A DNA stretch of 64,000 nt from positions 31,355,635 through 31,419,634 of the forward strand of contig OX637405.1 in NCBI GenBank assembly GCA_951799425.1, written 5' to 3'. Position 1 is the stretch's first letter; each line of letters opens with the position of its first letter. The notes beneath the pieces are model-generated. The model ran no database searches and was not told the origin of the DNA. It was given only the letters and a program-made list of their open reading frames with translations. Of the stretch, positions 36,733 through 48,928 are shown in pieces. The position numbers and the translations under genes were made by a program. Source of the stretch: Ilex aquifolium (Eukaryota > Streptophyta > Magnoliopsida > Aquifoliales > Aquifoliaceae).

Positions 36733-37347
36733 AAGTGATCTTGGGTAGGGGTTGAGCTGAGGTCCAGTTATAGCTAACCTCCGGTTGTCGACCTCGGCTC
36801 ACGTGTGAACAGGCTCCTGACGGTTATGGGTAATCATTTCCTTTCCTCGTTTCTCGCGCACGTTCTCCACTCGGTGCAGTTGACTTTAAATGCCTTTGAA
36901 TTGACACTAACAACCATTTTTCCCTCTTGAATCTTCAAGCCTTCCATCTTCCATCTTCCTTGCGGATTCAGACTCCCCAATCCTTCGGTGAATCTAGGGC
37001 TTCGCTGAAACTCATTTTCCTTCGAATTGGTGTGTGTGGCTTACTCCCTCCGAACTTTGGCTTGTTGTTCACTCTCGATTAGGTACGTTCTTGGTTCCTT
37101 ACCTGTTATTTTCGTTCTGGATCCCTCGAGTCTGAGGTGGTTCCTTCATTTTTGGACTTTTCGATTCTGCTATTTTAGGAACAGAGGTTTTTCCCTGATT
37201 CATCTTCCCTACTTTCTGGACCCTTATTCCACCGCTAGAATCTTTATCATTGCTCACAGTTATGTCAACCTCAAAGTTCTTAATGAGTGTTTTTCTGAAA
37301 TTTCCCCCCTCTACAGGTCTTTCAAGCTTCCCTTTTCCTGCCCCACT

Positions 37348-40129
37348 ATGTCTGCTTCTTCCGTAGCCACCCCTTCCTCTCTTTCCCTCTTAGGAGATCG
37401 GTCAATCGAAGGGGACTCTGACCTAGGAGCTGTGGGTAAGGAGATCGACAATTTCCCCGGTGTTGACTCCGTCGATGCTCAGGCACCTACTGTCGAGCCT
37501 CCCTCTACAGTATCTCCCGTGGCTCCGAACAAGAGGAAGGGCAAAGTGAGTGGTGTAGGCGTTTCGGCTCCAGGGGTGTCGTCTGCTTTTAGTCACGCAG
37601 AGAATATAGGCCGCAGTGAGGCCTGCCCCTCCCTCATGAAGATTTTGAGTGCTCGTTATGGTTTCCCACCGGGGGTTAAATACTGGTGTCCGGACGAGTA
37701 TACCCCATATGTCTCTCAAGTCCATAAGAATGTCTGTTTCTTTGTAGCCGCTTTTGAAAATGGACTGCGCTTTCCACTTCACCCTTTTATAAAGGGTGTT
37801 CTTCAACATTTCAATGTCTGTCCTGCTCAGCTTCCTCATAATTTCTGGGGGATCCTGGTGGGTCTCCTTATTTTCTTCAAAATCCACAAATTTGGGGTTT
37901 CTACTATTCCCTTGCTTACACACTTTTTCAATGTCAAGTACAACTCCTCTGAGGGCTTTCTATATATCTCCAGACGAACAAAGACTAAAGTGATCATTTT
38001 TTATCCCCCGAGCTCCCATAAGCATTGGAAAAAACAGTTCTTTTTCGTGGAAGGCTCACAATGTGAATACAATCCTGCAGATAAGACAGACACTCTTCCA
38101 ATCTCTAGGGCCTGGTCTATCCCAGAAAACCTGGGTAAGTCTTTGCCCAACCTAGATTGCGACCGGGCTTTGTGACCTTCTCTGATTTTGCTTTGTTTAT
38201 ATTGGTTCCTAGGTGAAATGCTTGAGCTTAGTTCGAAGGACGAAGAGGTGTTGTTGAGGTTAGAGAGGTGCCCTACGACAAGATATTCTGAGCTCGTCAG
38301 ACCTGTTATCTTTGTAGCGCAAGGGTTCAGTCCCCCTGGGATAGTTATTGAATCCCCTACTCCTCTTTCTGTCGAAGCCCCTATTCCCCTTCCAGCAGCT
38401 ACAACTGAGGTGGCAGGTAGTAGTTTTCTCCTTGTTCATTTCAGATTTTTCCCTCTCTTTTTTTTTTTTGTTCTTTCTTACCCGGCTCATTTCGGCTGAT
38501 GATGATTTTTCTTTTATGTCTTTTAGGTTCTTCCTCAATGGAGCCATCCCAAGAAGAGCTTAAGGCCAAGATAGCTTTGCTGAAGGGTAAAAGCAAGCGC
38601 AAGGCAGAGGTCGGGTCTGGTAACCGTCCTGTTACCCGAGCTAAGGTGCCGAGATCGGGATTGCCCCCCAGCATCCCTGTCTCAACTACAGGCACCCCTT
38701 CCCTAGTATCAAGCTTTCTTGCTTCGACTCCCGGAGTTGCTGCCCCCTCATCGAGCTCTCCTCAAGCCCCAGAAACCCTTCCTACTCCAGGGGATCAGCA
38801 GGCTTCTGCTAGAGCTCAAGCCCAAGAACAGATCTTTCCCTCATCATCTGAGGTTGAGGGTGCCCTGGGATTAATTCCTCAACTTCCGCTGGCTTCTCCT
38901 CCTCTTGGATCATCTAAGCTCACCTCCAAGACATCTCAACCGAGCTCCAAGCAGGCAAAAAGGGAATTCCCTAAAGTAGAAGGGAGTGAAGACTCATTTT
39001 TTGACAACGTTGATCTTGCCGCAGGTGCCATTACTTCCATCATTCCTGATTCTAATTTTCTGAGGGCTGCTACTATGCCCCTCGAGAGCTCCATTAACTC
39101 AGCTCTTTACGGGACTACAGCCGTAAGTAGCTATCATTCTTCTATGGGCTTCCACTTTATGTTTGTCTCTTTTTTTTTCTTTTACTCCCTGTTTCTGATC
39201 GTGCTTATTCTCAGCTGGCTATACATGTGAGGGGTTTGCTGAGTCGAATCTGTTCCATGGAGAGCTCTGTTAAGGCATCCAAGGCATGAGAATTCAAAGT
39301 CGCAGAGCTGACCTTTGCTAATGACGACCTCCAAGCCCAACTTCAGAGTCTGCGAGAGCATGCAGAGAAGTAAGCTTCTACCATCAAGAGCTTGGAGACG
39401 CAGAAGAGGAAAACTGTAGAAGAGGAGAAGAAGAGTAAAGATGACCTCAAAAAGGTCTCGGAGGAGCTCAAACTCAAGACCGAAACTTGGGTCAAGGTAA
39501 AACAGGAGAAGTTTATGGCCTTGAGTTCCTATAATGAGATGAAAAATGAGTATAGCGTGTTGGGGGAGGCGCATGATGTTTTGCTTGCTGAGGTTGAAAC
39601 CCAAAGAGCAACTGTTAGGGAGAGGGATGATCTAGTTGCCAAGCTGAAGGATGATGTTGTTACTAAATGGGTGAAGGGGTGGATTGCTTTCCAAGAGATA
39701 GCCGAGGAAACCTACCCCGAACTGGACTTCAACTTTGATGTTCCTATTGAGGAAGATGCGGGAGCTTCAGTCGAAAAGGAGGCAGAGGTGCCTAGCTCGT
39801 CCCTTGCCTCCGAAGGAGTTCCTGCGGGTTCTGAGTTGCCTACCTCATCGACTAGGGTTCAAGCTCAAAGCATTCCCATCATTGTATATGTTGCTACCTC
39901 GGGTACCTCTGAAGTTTCCCTGGCTCCTCCTCCTACTGACCTTGCTGCTACAGCCCCTTTCTCTGCTGACCTGGTGACGAGGGCTTTAACTGAAGTTGAG
40001 GTTTCTACTTTACCTACTATTCCAGAGACTTCGACTGCTATTCTGCCGAAAGCTTTATCTACTGATCCAACAAGCACTTCTTTTGTTGAGCTGCCGGGCT
40101 CTTCTCCTCCTGCCCCTTCAGGACCTTAG
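37348..40129 (+). pseudogene. Antisense ORF 1 of element A, four exons, two in-frame stops
   Basis: The ORF runs opposite to gag-pol. Exons 37348-38134, 38213-38416, 38527-39122 and 39215-40129 are joined by GT-AG introns that keep the frame (phases 1, 1 and 0). Exon 1 encodes a conserved segment (ARYGFPPGVKYWCPDEY ... FFVAAFENGLRFPLHPFIKG ... NFWGILVGLLIFFKI) that I recognise as the plant 'putative gypsy type transposon' domain (Transposase_28-like). Exon 3 is Ser/Pro-rich and exon 4 starts with a long coiled coil rich in Glu and Lys, then a Pro/Ser/Thr-rich tail. Exon 4 has two stops, at about 39287 (TGA) and 39371 (TAA), so this copy is probably inactive. The protein's role in the retrotransposon is unknown. 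Confidence 0.8.
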
Positions 40130-41108
40130 GAATCCATGCTTTCGATTTATTGATGTAAAAACTGGATATACTCTTAAATTATTGGTGTAAATGCTGAATA
40201 CACTTTGCTTCTATTTTTGCTTTTGAAGCTATTCCATCATTGCTTATTCCTTTAAGGTTAACTATCTTTCTTGTCTGCATTCCTTGTCTGTACTCCTTTT
40301 ATTTTGCTTTGAGGTTAACTGTCTTTCTCTGACTGTATTCCTCTTGCCCCCCCTTGCTTGGAGGAGTTCTTTGGTTCTCCTTCCAAGCAAGATAATCAAA
40401 ATTGGGTGTTCAGAAGAGCTGTTAATGTACCAAGTTAATGGTTGCAGAGCTAATTGGATGTTAAGGATTTGTTGAGATCATGAGACCTTGCTTTTTGAGT
40501 CTTTTGAAAGTAAGAGGTCTTCTTAGAGCCCTTTCAGGATGTGGAACTTGCCTCCCTCGTGGTGGAGGTTTGCTGGACTTAAGGAAGATGGCAAATAACT
40601 TGATGCTTGACCTCTTTCAGCGGTTGACCTGCTGAGGACACATTACTACATATGTGGAGACTTTGAAGTCCAATGAGCCTGAGAAGAGCTAGCTCGTTTT
40701 ATCCATGATATGAGCCTGATTCTTGGAACTGGAGGCCTCAAAAACTTGCTATGGAGATGCTAGGCTGCCAACCGAGCTGACCTCAACTCAGAGAAGTATG
40801 GGGAATATTCTGTTTAGTCGGGGTTAGACTTAATTCCAATTGTATTGAATGCGTGTGGAGGGGTTATCTTGTGCTGGTTCACCTTCCCGCATTTACTCAA
40901 CTGTTTTCCAAAACCGTAACTACCTTTATTAATTAGGAAACCAAAAGGACCGCCGACTCTGCCTTCCGTGTGGTTCTTGGTTTCCTAAAAGCTTACGATT
41001 TTCCTCAAGGCTCCTGATATCTCCTTTGTTTCTTTCTTTCTTGCCAAAATATTTCTGAGTCTCTTCTTGAATCTTCGTGGTTACTTTCTGTTTTCACCGT
41101 AATCCTTG
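40130..41108. other. Spacer between the two antisense ORFs
   Basis: This 0.98-kb stretch holds no recognised coding sequence. It would contain the 3' end of antisense ORF 1 and the promoter of antisense ORF 2. Confidence 0.5.
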
Positions 41109-42206
41109 ATGGCTGCCTCCGTTTCTTCTCTGTTCAAGGAACGAACTTCTTTCGGAATCGACTGGAAGTGGCATTATCGCTACTTGTCTCCTTCAACACT
41201 AGAGCCTTCTGATTTGGTAGCCATCAAAAAGCGATTTTTCCCTGACCTTGACTTGCCTCTGTGAGTTCCTACCCCTGACGAGCCTTGCAACTATCTTTCT
41301 CGAGGGGAATTTGCTTTTTTGAGGGTGCAATGGACATGGGACTTCGCCTTCCCATTCATCTTTTTATTGGGCGAGTTCTTGCCCATTATGGTCTATGCCC
41401 CTCTCACCTTTCCCCTCGAGGATGGGCTGCTATGGTCAGCTTTTTCCTTTTTTGGCGCCTGTATGGCAATGGTAGATTCCCTTCTGTTGCCGAGTTCCTT
41501 TACTTCTTCGAGATCGAGGAAGACGATGTTCCCTGCTTCAGTTTTTTTCGTTGGAGGCATTTTGATTCACCTCTTTTGGTTTTAGACCTTCCTTCCAATC
41601 CTGAAGGGTGGTATCAGCGCTTCTTTTTTGCTTCTGGGAAGTCTTGGCGGTCTCCTGAGCTGCGCTGTCCTGATACTAGGATTCCACGGTCCTGGAAGAG
41701 CTTTTCTCGCATTGGTATGCTCAAGCTGAGATCTCTTGAACTTCTTCCACGAGGAGTTATTCTTATTATATTCTTTTTGTGCAGGTCCTCCTGATTTGGA
41801 TTTGCCAGAGATGATGAATATTGATGAGCTGTTGCGTGTAGACTCTAAGACTTTTTCGAAGTTGATGACGAATGAGAACCTTTATCTGCTTGGGGTTGAG
41901 GATACTGAATATGAGTTTTCCTCCATTCCAGATTCTCCTTGGACCTCTCCCTCTGAGTTTGATGAGAAGGACATAGGTGAGGAAGAAGACTCTGATGAGG
42001 AGGATACTGGCGATACTTCAAAGAGGCGTAAGAGGGATGACTCCTTCTCACCTGACTCTCTTGCCACTGTTTTTCTTACCCCAGCAGGTCAGAAGCTTCT
42101 CGACTCGCTCTACAAGGCTGAACAAGAAAGGGATGAGCTGAAGGAGGAGAATGCGCGCCTGAAGGAGGAAGTTGCCGAGTTGAAGTCACATCGTAAGAAG
42201 AATTAG
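41109..42206 (+). pseudogene. Antisense ORF 2 of element A, two exons, broken
   Basis: It is a second, diverged relative of antisense ORF 1. Exon 1 (41109-41714) starts MAASVSSLFKERTSFGIDW and contains the same domain type (GLRLPIHLFIGRVLAHYGL, then the aromatic-rich WRLYGNGRFPSVAEFLYFF). A stop at about 41261 and a frameshift near 41310-41320 interrupt it. The intron 41715-41784 is GT-AG and phase 1 (G|GT codon), the same phase as the first intron of ORF 1. Exon 2 (41785-42206) encodes an acidic stretch (DEKDIGEEEDSDEEDTGD) and a C-terminal coiled coil (AEQERDELKEENARLKEEV). The product is much shorter than that of ORF 1. Confidence 0.75.
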
Positions 42207-42374
42207 GAGTTCTACCTCCTTGTATTCCCTTTCCCCTCTGATTAATGGAAATGCCCAACTTCGTTTCACTTTTACATCTTTTTGAACGCTTGTATCCGTG
42301 AATCATTGAATATCAGATCTTTCTTTTTGAACGTGTATGTGCATATATGAATTGAGGAACTCGTTTTTTCTCTC

Positions 42375-42690
42375 TATGAGCTGAAGAGCTCATCTTTTAT
42401 CAGATGAGCTAAGGAGCTCATTCTGGATTCTATAAGCTTTAGAAGCTTATCGTTTCTTTATAAGCTGATGGGCTCATCTTGAACTTTATAAGCTCAGAAT
42501 CTTATCGTTTGTTTATGAGCTGAGGAGCTCATCTTGAATTTTATAAGCTCAGAAGCTTATCGTTTGTTTATGAGCTGAGGAGCTCATCTTGAACTTTATA
42601 AGCTTAGAAGCTTATCGTTTGTTTATGAGCTGAGGAGCTCATCTTGAACTGTAGAGCTCGTTCCGTTCTTTATAAGCCGAATAGCTTACC
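42375..42690 (+). repeat. 55-bp tandem repeats made of small palindromes
   Basis: Units begin tttataagct at about 42430, 42485, 42540 and 42595, giving a period of 55 bp. A degenerate unit lies at about 42669. Each unit contains two hairpin-capable motifs, gagctgaggagctc and aagcttagaagctt. The array sits between the integrase end and the antisense ORFs. Confidence 0.88.
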
Positions 42691-42815
42691 TTGAGCTATA
42701 GAGCTCGTTTCATACATATTTATTTATTTATATATATATTTTTTTTGAAACCATATGAGGATGAATCAAGACACTTGCTTATTTTTATTGAAAATAACTC
42801 TATTACAAGGAAAAT

Positions 42816-44967
42816 TTACTGAAAGAACTTTTTAAGATGCTCGACATTCCAGGAGTGAGGTAGGATTTTTCCTTCTTCTATTTGTAACTCATAGTTCCTA
42901 GGTCTAATTACTTTTGACACGATGTAGGGGCCTTCCCAGTTTGGCCCCAGCTTCCCATGTGTGAGATCCTTTCTCGCAAGCAAAAGCCTCCTAAGCACCA
43001 AATCTCCAACCTTGAAACTTCTGTGTCTTACATTCCTGTCGTAATATCTCGCGATTTTTCTCTGATAACTCTGAATGCGTTGCAAAGATTTCTCTCTTCT
43101 TTCGTCTAAGAGGTCGAGGTTCAGCAGGAGGGATTCATCATTATGCTTTGGATCTGCGAGCTCGGTTCTAGGGGATGGTATCCCTATTTCTACAGGCGAC
43201 ACTGCTTCAGTTCCGAAAGCCAAAGCAAACGGTGTTTCCTGAGTTGTTGTCCTAGGGGTTGTTCTGTATGCCCACAACACTTCTGGGATATACTCAACCC
43301 ATTTTCCCTTCAAAGACTCGAACTTGGTCTTTAAAGCTGCTTTGATTGTCCTGATTGTCACCTCTGTTTGTCCATTTGATTGTGGATGGGCTAGGGCCGA
43401 GAAATAATTCTTTATCCCCAGCTCTGCACAGAACTTCTTGAACTTCGGGTTGTCAAATTGTTTCCCATTATCAGATACGATTGCTCTAGGTACTCCAAAT
43501 CTGCAGACTATAGACTTCCAAGTGAAATTCTGAACCTTTTGCTCCGTGATTGTGGCCAGAGGCTCCACCTCAGCCCACTTAGTGAAATAGTCCACTCCAA
43601 TTATGCCGAATTTACACTGCCCAATGCTGGTGGGGAGAGGGCCAAGAATGTCCAATCCCCATTGCTGAAAGGGCCAAGGGCTTACCACCGAGGTTAGAAA
43701 TTCTGGTGGGCAATGAGAGATGTTTGCATGTATCTGACATGCCTTACACTTCTTAACCAGGTCGGTGGCATCGCTTAGCATGGTAGGCCAGTAATATCCC
43801 TGCCTCAAGGCTTTTCCCGCCAGTGTTCGAGCTCCGATATGGTTACCGCAAATTCCTTCATGAATCTCCCTAAGAATGTAATCGGCATCCTCATCTCCTA
43901 CACATCTGAGGAGAGGCATCGAGAATCCTTGCTTGTATAAGTCCCCTTGTACAATAGAAAATCTAGTTGACCTCACCCTTATCTTTGCAGCCTCCTTGGG
44001 GTCTGTTGACAAAGTTCCGTTCTGAAGATATTCCCTAATTGAGTCCATCCAAATAGGTGGGGAAAAGACTGGGAAAACTTCCTCCTTATCAACTCCTACT
44101 GATGTCTCTGCCAACTGCTCGACTGGTATCAACCTATCTAAATTCTCCTGTGAAACAGTTGCTAACCTTGCTAGTGCATCTGCTCGAGCGTTCTCTGATC
44201 TGGGGACATGTATAATCTTGACTTGCACAAACTTCCTGATCAACTCCTGTACCTTTCTGAGGTAAAGGATCATTTTCTCGCCCTTGGCCTCGTAGGACCC
44301 CTCTATCTGCTTCACCACGAGCAGAGAGTCACTACAGATCTCCAGTTGTTCTGCTTCCATCGATTGAGCAAGGTTTAAACCTGCTATGACAGCCTCATAT
44401 TCAGCCTCGTTGTTCGAGGCCTTAAACCCAAACCTTAATGCATATTCAACATCTATTTCATCAGGGGAGGTCAAAATTAAGCCAGCTCCGCTACCCTGGG
44501 CGTTGGCAGCTCCATCTATAGAGAGCTTCCATGTGGGGAGGTCAGGTACCAGCTGCGTGGCCCCGGTGGGTGTTCCCGCTGTGAATTCTGCAATGAAGTC
44601 AGCCAACACTTGTCCTTTGATGGCTGTTCTCGGTTTATACCTGATATCGAACTCGCTGAGCTTAATGGCCCACTTAACCAGCCTACCCGAAGTCTCTGGC
44701 TTACTTAATACTTGCTTCATTGGTTGATCTGTTGGGATCTCGATAGTGTGGGCTTGGAAATATGGCCTGAGCCTCCTGGCGGTCGTGACTAAGGCTAAGA
44801 CGAGCTTCTCCATCTTTGGGTATCTCTCCTCTGCCCCTCCTCAGAGCTCTGTTACAATAATATACCGGTTGCTGAGCTCTGTTGCGGTCCCTCACTAGCG
44901 CTGTGCTTGTTGAGAAATCTGACACAGCTAGATAGAGAGTAAATACCTCACATTCCACTGGGCTCAC
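42816..44967 (-). pseudogene. Element A pol: RNase H and integrase
   Basis: The longest open part (44813 down to 42816) encodes RNase H, recognisable by LSIDGAANAQGSGAGLIL, NNEAEYEAVIAGL and CSDSLLVV. The integrase follows with its HHCC zinc finger (ending KKCKACQ) and the catalytic D,D,E pattern in DILGPLP, IVSDNGKQFD and HPQSNGQTEV. The C-terminus has the usual WEGPYIVSKV segment. Upstream, the link to reverse transcriptase is lost by a frameshift near 44840. Integrase would insert the cDNA if the polyprotein were intact. Confidence 0.9.
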
Positions 44968-45033
44968 CAGAGTAGGTGGGGAGCTCAGATAATTCTTCAG
45001 TGCTCTGAACGCTTCATCACACTGGGCATCCCA

Positions 45034-46609
45034 CTAGAAGGACTTCTTTAAGACTTGAAAGAAAGGTTGACACTTGTCACTTGATCTGGATACGAAGCGG
45101 CTTAAGGCAGCTATTCTTTCTGTTAGGCGCTGCACCTCCCTTGTATTGGACGGAGGTTGCATACCCAGCACCGCCTTCACTTTCTCTGGGTTCGCCTCTA
45201 TTCCTCTGCTATTAACTATGAAGCCCAGAAACTTTCCAGCAGAGACTCCAAAGGCACACTTGGCGGGATTGAGCTTCATTTTGTATTCCTTTAAGACCTG
45301 GAAAGATTCCGCCAAATGTTTGATATGGAGCTATGCTTTCAGTGATTTAACCAACATATCATCGATGTAGACTTCCATGGTCGTTCCGAGCTGCTTCTGG
45401 AACATTTTATTCACCAAGCGCTGATAAGTGGCTCCAGCATTCTTCAACCCGAAAGGCATAACCTGGTAACAATACGTCCCTTGCTCGGTTATGAAAGAGG
45501 TCTTCTCCTGGTCATTATGGTCCATTCTAATCTGATTATATCCGGAGAAAGCATCCATGAAGCTAAGGAGCTAGTGACCAGCGGTGACGTCCACAATCAA
45601 GTCTATTCGAGGTAAGGGGAAACTGTCCTTGGGGCAGGCCCTGTTGAGGTCAGTGAAGTCAATGCAGAGGCGCCACTTGCCATTGGTCTTCTTAACGAGG
45701 ACAACATTAGCTAGCCATATTGGGTAATCCATTTCCCTAATGGCTCTGGCATGTAGTAGTTTGTTGACCTCTTCGTTAATGGTTTTTTGACGCTCTGGGG
45801 CGAAACTCCTCCTCTTTTGTTTGATGGGTTTGCAGCTCGGGTTCACGCTGAGCTTATGCATGATAACCGAGGATTCAATACCTTCCATGTCTTCTTGTTT
45901 CCAAGCAAACACATCCATGTTTTGCCTTAAAAACTGGATGAGAAGTTCCTTAATCTCCCTGCTCAGCTTGGATCCCACATAAACAAGGTGCTCGGGCTCT
46001 CCAAATAGCTGTACAGGTTCTAGCTCTTCCGACGGAATTGGTCTGGTTTCCAGCTCATCTCTCATGTCTAGTTCATCCAATTGGATGTTCTCAACCTCTT
46101 TCATTTTCACAGATGCCATGTAGCATTCTCTTGCTACACGCTGGTCTCCCCGGACCACTCTGATTCCATTTTCGGTTGAAAATTTGACGACCAAGTGATA
46201 GGCAGATGGGATTGCCCTCATAGAATTAAGGGAAGGCCTTCCAAGCAGGATATTGTATGTAGAAGGTGCATCAACCACTAGGAATTTTACGGTCGTGGTG
46301 GCTTGGCAAGGCGGGTCACTTAGGGTGAGCACAAGTTGGATTGAGCCTAGGGGGAGCACCCTTTCTCCTGAGAAATCTAGCAAGTGAGTACTTACAGGTT
46401 CGAGTTTTTCCCTTCATTTTGTCGAATGCAGGCGCAAAAATGATGTCTGTCGAACTCCCGTTATCAATCAGAACCCGATGAACGGTTCTGTTAGCTACCA
46501 CGGCTCTTACCACCAATGGATCATCATGGGGGTATTGGCATCCCTCCAAATCAGAATCTGAAAAAGTGATAGCTGTGTCTAAGCGTGGTGCTTTGGATAC
46601 AGTATGCAC
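45034..46609 (-). pseudogene. Element A pol: protease and reverse transcriptase, broken
   Basis: The aspartic protease motif is VLIDNGSSTDIIF. A frameshift follows near 46390. Reverse transcriptase motifs include KKTNGKWRLCIDFTDLN, MDAFSGYNQI, VMPFGLKNAGATYQRLV and the catalytic VYIDDMLVKS. In-frame TAG stops lie at about 45568 and 45328, and another stop at about 45031. Upstream and downstream pieces stay in one frame across these stops, so they are point mutations and not rearrangements. Confidence 0.9.
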
Positions 46610-46776
46610 TTCGAGAGCTTCTTCGGCTCTGATTCGTCGGAGGTGCGCTTTCCTGGCTAAGCTGGATTTTCTGCCTCCTGCAAATCCTCCAAATATTACT
46701 CTGATCTCACCCAGAGGCTGCTGATGTGGTGCAGGTGCTTGCTGTTGGGGTGGCGGCGGTGGAAGAGCTCGATTCT

Positions 46777-48304
46777 AGTTGTCATGGGCCACAAAGCGAC
46801 GCAACTATCCTCGTTGAATTAAGAACTCGATATCTTTCTTTAATTGAATGCAGTCGTCGGTATGGTGACCATGATCCCTGTGGTAGTCACACTACTTTGT
46901 GGGGTCTCTCTTTGCTGGATCCGCCTTCATCCGAGGTGGCCACCTTAAGAATTTTTTGTTTTGGACCTCGTACAGAACTTGGGACACAGCGGCGGTGAGC
47001 GGGGTGAATCGCTGAGGTCCATATCTAGGCTGGAGCTCAGGCTGCATGGGGCCCAAGCGGTCTCTAACGTTCCCTCTTCTCTTTGGGGAGTGATCTCTAT
47101 CCCTCCTTGGAGATCTTTCTCGCCCTTTTCCTTTCATGGGACTTCGGTCCCTTTTCCTTTCTTCTTTTTCCTTCTCCTTCCGTGTGGACGTACTCCCCAC
47201 CTTGGAAAGGAGTGCTTCTTCACCGTTTATATACTTTTCTGCCTTGGCTAACACCTCAGCCATACTTGCTTGAGGGTTCTTCGATATAGAGAACATCAAA
47301 TCCTTTGACTACACTCCTAATCCTGCAATGAAAGCAGTAATGACAAACTTTTCGTCAGGGATATCTACCTTCAGAGATTCTGAATTGAACCTCTGAACAT
47401 AAGATCGCAGGTTCTCATCAGGCATTTGCTTTATATTTAATAAATAATAGCTCGACTTCCTATAGATCCGAGCTCTGATGAAGTGAGACACAAAGGAAAT
47501 GGAGAGTTCTTTGAAAGAAGAGATCGAAGCTGGGAGGAGCCTATTGAACCATGCTAAGGCTGATCCCTTCAGGGTGATGGCGAAGGCCCTACACCGCACA
47601 GGATCCTGGTACCCATGCAGCTCCATTTGGTTTTTGTAGGTGTTGAGGTGATCCACGGGGTCTTTTGTCCCATCAAAAACCTCTATTTGAGGTACTCTGA
47701 ACTTCGGAGGAAGGGAGAAATGCAGTACCCCCGGAGTGAATGGGGATTCAGTTTGTTGCACCAGGGCATCCATTGTCACTGGGGTTTTGACCTTCACTGC
47801 CTCTCTCATGTGGCTGAACTCTTGTTGTATGTCCTTGAAGCGGTGCTCCCAATATTGCTCCATTCTCTCCTGCTGGAAAGGAAGAAAATCATTCCTCTCC
47901 AGCCCTTCGTTTTGGCTTTGTGCTTCTTCATTAAACCCCCTCCTAGGCGGCTGATGGGGTGCTTGACTACTTTCCCCTCCTTCGTTCGCTTCCCTGAGGG
48001 GATCAAGGCATTGCCGTTCCCTAAGAGGAAGATCATTCGGGCCTCGCCGGGCTGGTTGCGTCTGCTAAGGACCTTGTAAGAGCTTCAAGAGCTCCTCATT
48101 TTGTTGAAGTAAGCGTTGATTGACCCGGCAAAGGACGTCTAGTTCATTGTTAGCGGGGGGATCTACTGTAGGTGGGTCGTCTTCAGCGGTGGGGACGAAA
48201 TCATGAAGGTTTTCCGGTTGCCTTCCACTGGTGACCTCCTGGGGATTCTGCATCCTTGGAGGATTCATCTGACTTTTACTCATGTTTCGTGTAGAGACCG
48301 TCAA
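46777..48304 (-). pseudogene. Element A gag with several stops
   Basis: The coding region starts near 48304 and runs in one frame past premature stops at about 48065, 47306, 46889, 46806 and 46777. The middle encodes the retrotransposon gag core (KFRVPQIEVFDGTKDPVDHL, LKGSALAWFNRL, FIRARIYRKSS, LRSYVQRFN). A basic Arg/Ser-rich segment follows, then a CDYHRDHGHHTDDC motif that is the zinc-knuckle-like region of this clade. Gag would form the cytoplasmic virus-like particle. Confidence 0.88.
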
Positions 48305-48340
48305 TCACTGAAAAATCAGTATACTTGTAACAAGAACTGT

Positions 48341-48360
48341 CGTTCCCACAGACGGCGCCA
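48341..48360 (-). other. Primer binding site of element A
   Basis: On the minus strand, TGGCGCCGTCTGTGGGAACG starts 3 bases after the 5' LTR. TGGCGCC pairs with a tRNA 3' end ending GGCGCCA. Plant tRNA-Asp is the usual candidate. Confidence 0.75.
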
Positions 48361-48363
48361 AAC

Positions 48364-48928
48364 TGATGGTGTTATTTTACACGAATAAATAATGAGATAA
48401 GGTTCGATTGAATGGGATAGGTCAGAGCTACAAGGCTCATGAGTTGGTGGATCAGTGTTCTAATTATCCGAGGTGTAAGAAGTGTGATACAGTAAAGATA
48501 TAGTGGTTCACCGGCTGATGAGCTCGGCTAGTCTACTCTCTAATAGAGACTTTTGCTCCTTTGCCTTTATTGATGATCTTTGAATGCTTATCGATCGTTC
48601 TTCTTTCTTTGGGGTAATGTACATTATTTATAATATTGCTCCTAACCCTCCAGGATCTCTAGCGAGATCCTTGCCCATTATTCATGGGATCCCCCTTAAT
48701 CTTAGGAGGGGATCCTGATCAATTAAGGGTTTCCCGCTTGGGATGTTGCTTGATTTTCGTTTGGGAGATGCCAACTATCACCCAGCTGCTTCCCCTATTG
48801 ATCAGGCTACCGTTCCGCTTGGGTGGAGCACAAGCTATGGACATCTGAGCTCTGGAGCTTCGAACCGACCTCCGGACCTGATCTCCTGGGCTGAGCTCCT
48901 ACTTAGGATTAATTTTTGAGTACCATCA
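48364..48928 (-). repeat. 5' LTR of element A
   Basis: The 565-bp LTR, TGATG...CATCA, is the partner of 36146-36710. It should contain the element's promoter, but I could not place it. Confidence 0.95.

Larger units (their letters stand above)
36146..48928 (-). mobile_element. Ty3/gypsy LTR retrotransposon, Tat-type, with antisense ORFs (element A)
   Basis: Two 565-bp LTRs bracket a minus-strand gag-pol and two plus-strand (antisense) ORFs. The flanks ATATC (36141-36145) and ATCTC (48929-48933) form a 5-bp target duplication with one mismatch. In the element's own direction the order is 5' LTR, primer site, gag, protease, reverse transcriptase, RNase H, integrase, 55-bp tandem repeats, two antisense ORFs, polypurine tract and 3' LTR. 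Antisense ORFs between integrase and the 3' LTR are known from Tat-lineage plant elements. By eye the LTRs differ at about 15 positions, so insertion is recent on an evolutionary scale. Stops and frameshifts in gag and pol make it defective. Confidence 0.93.

Noticed and set aside
43143-45370. Plus-strand frames opposite the integrase and reverse transcriptase
   Set aside because: They are antisense shadows of pol. Unlike 37348-42206, they show no conserved domain or introns.
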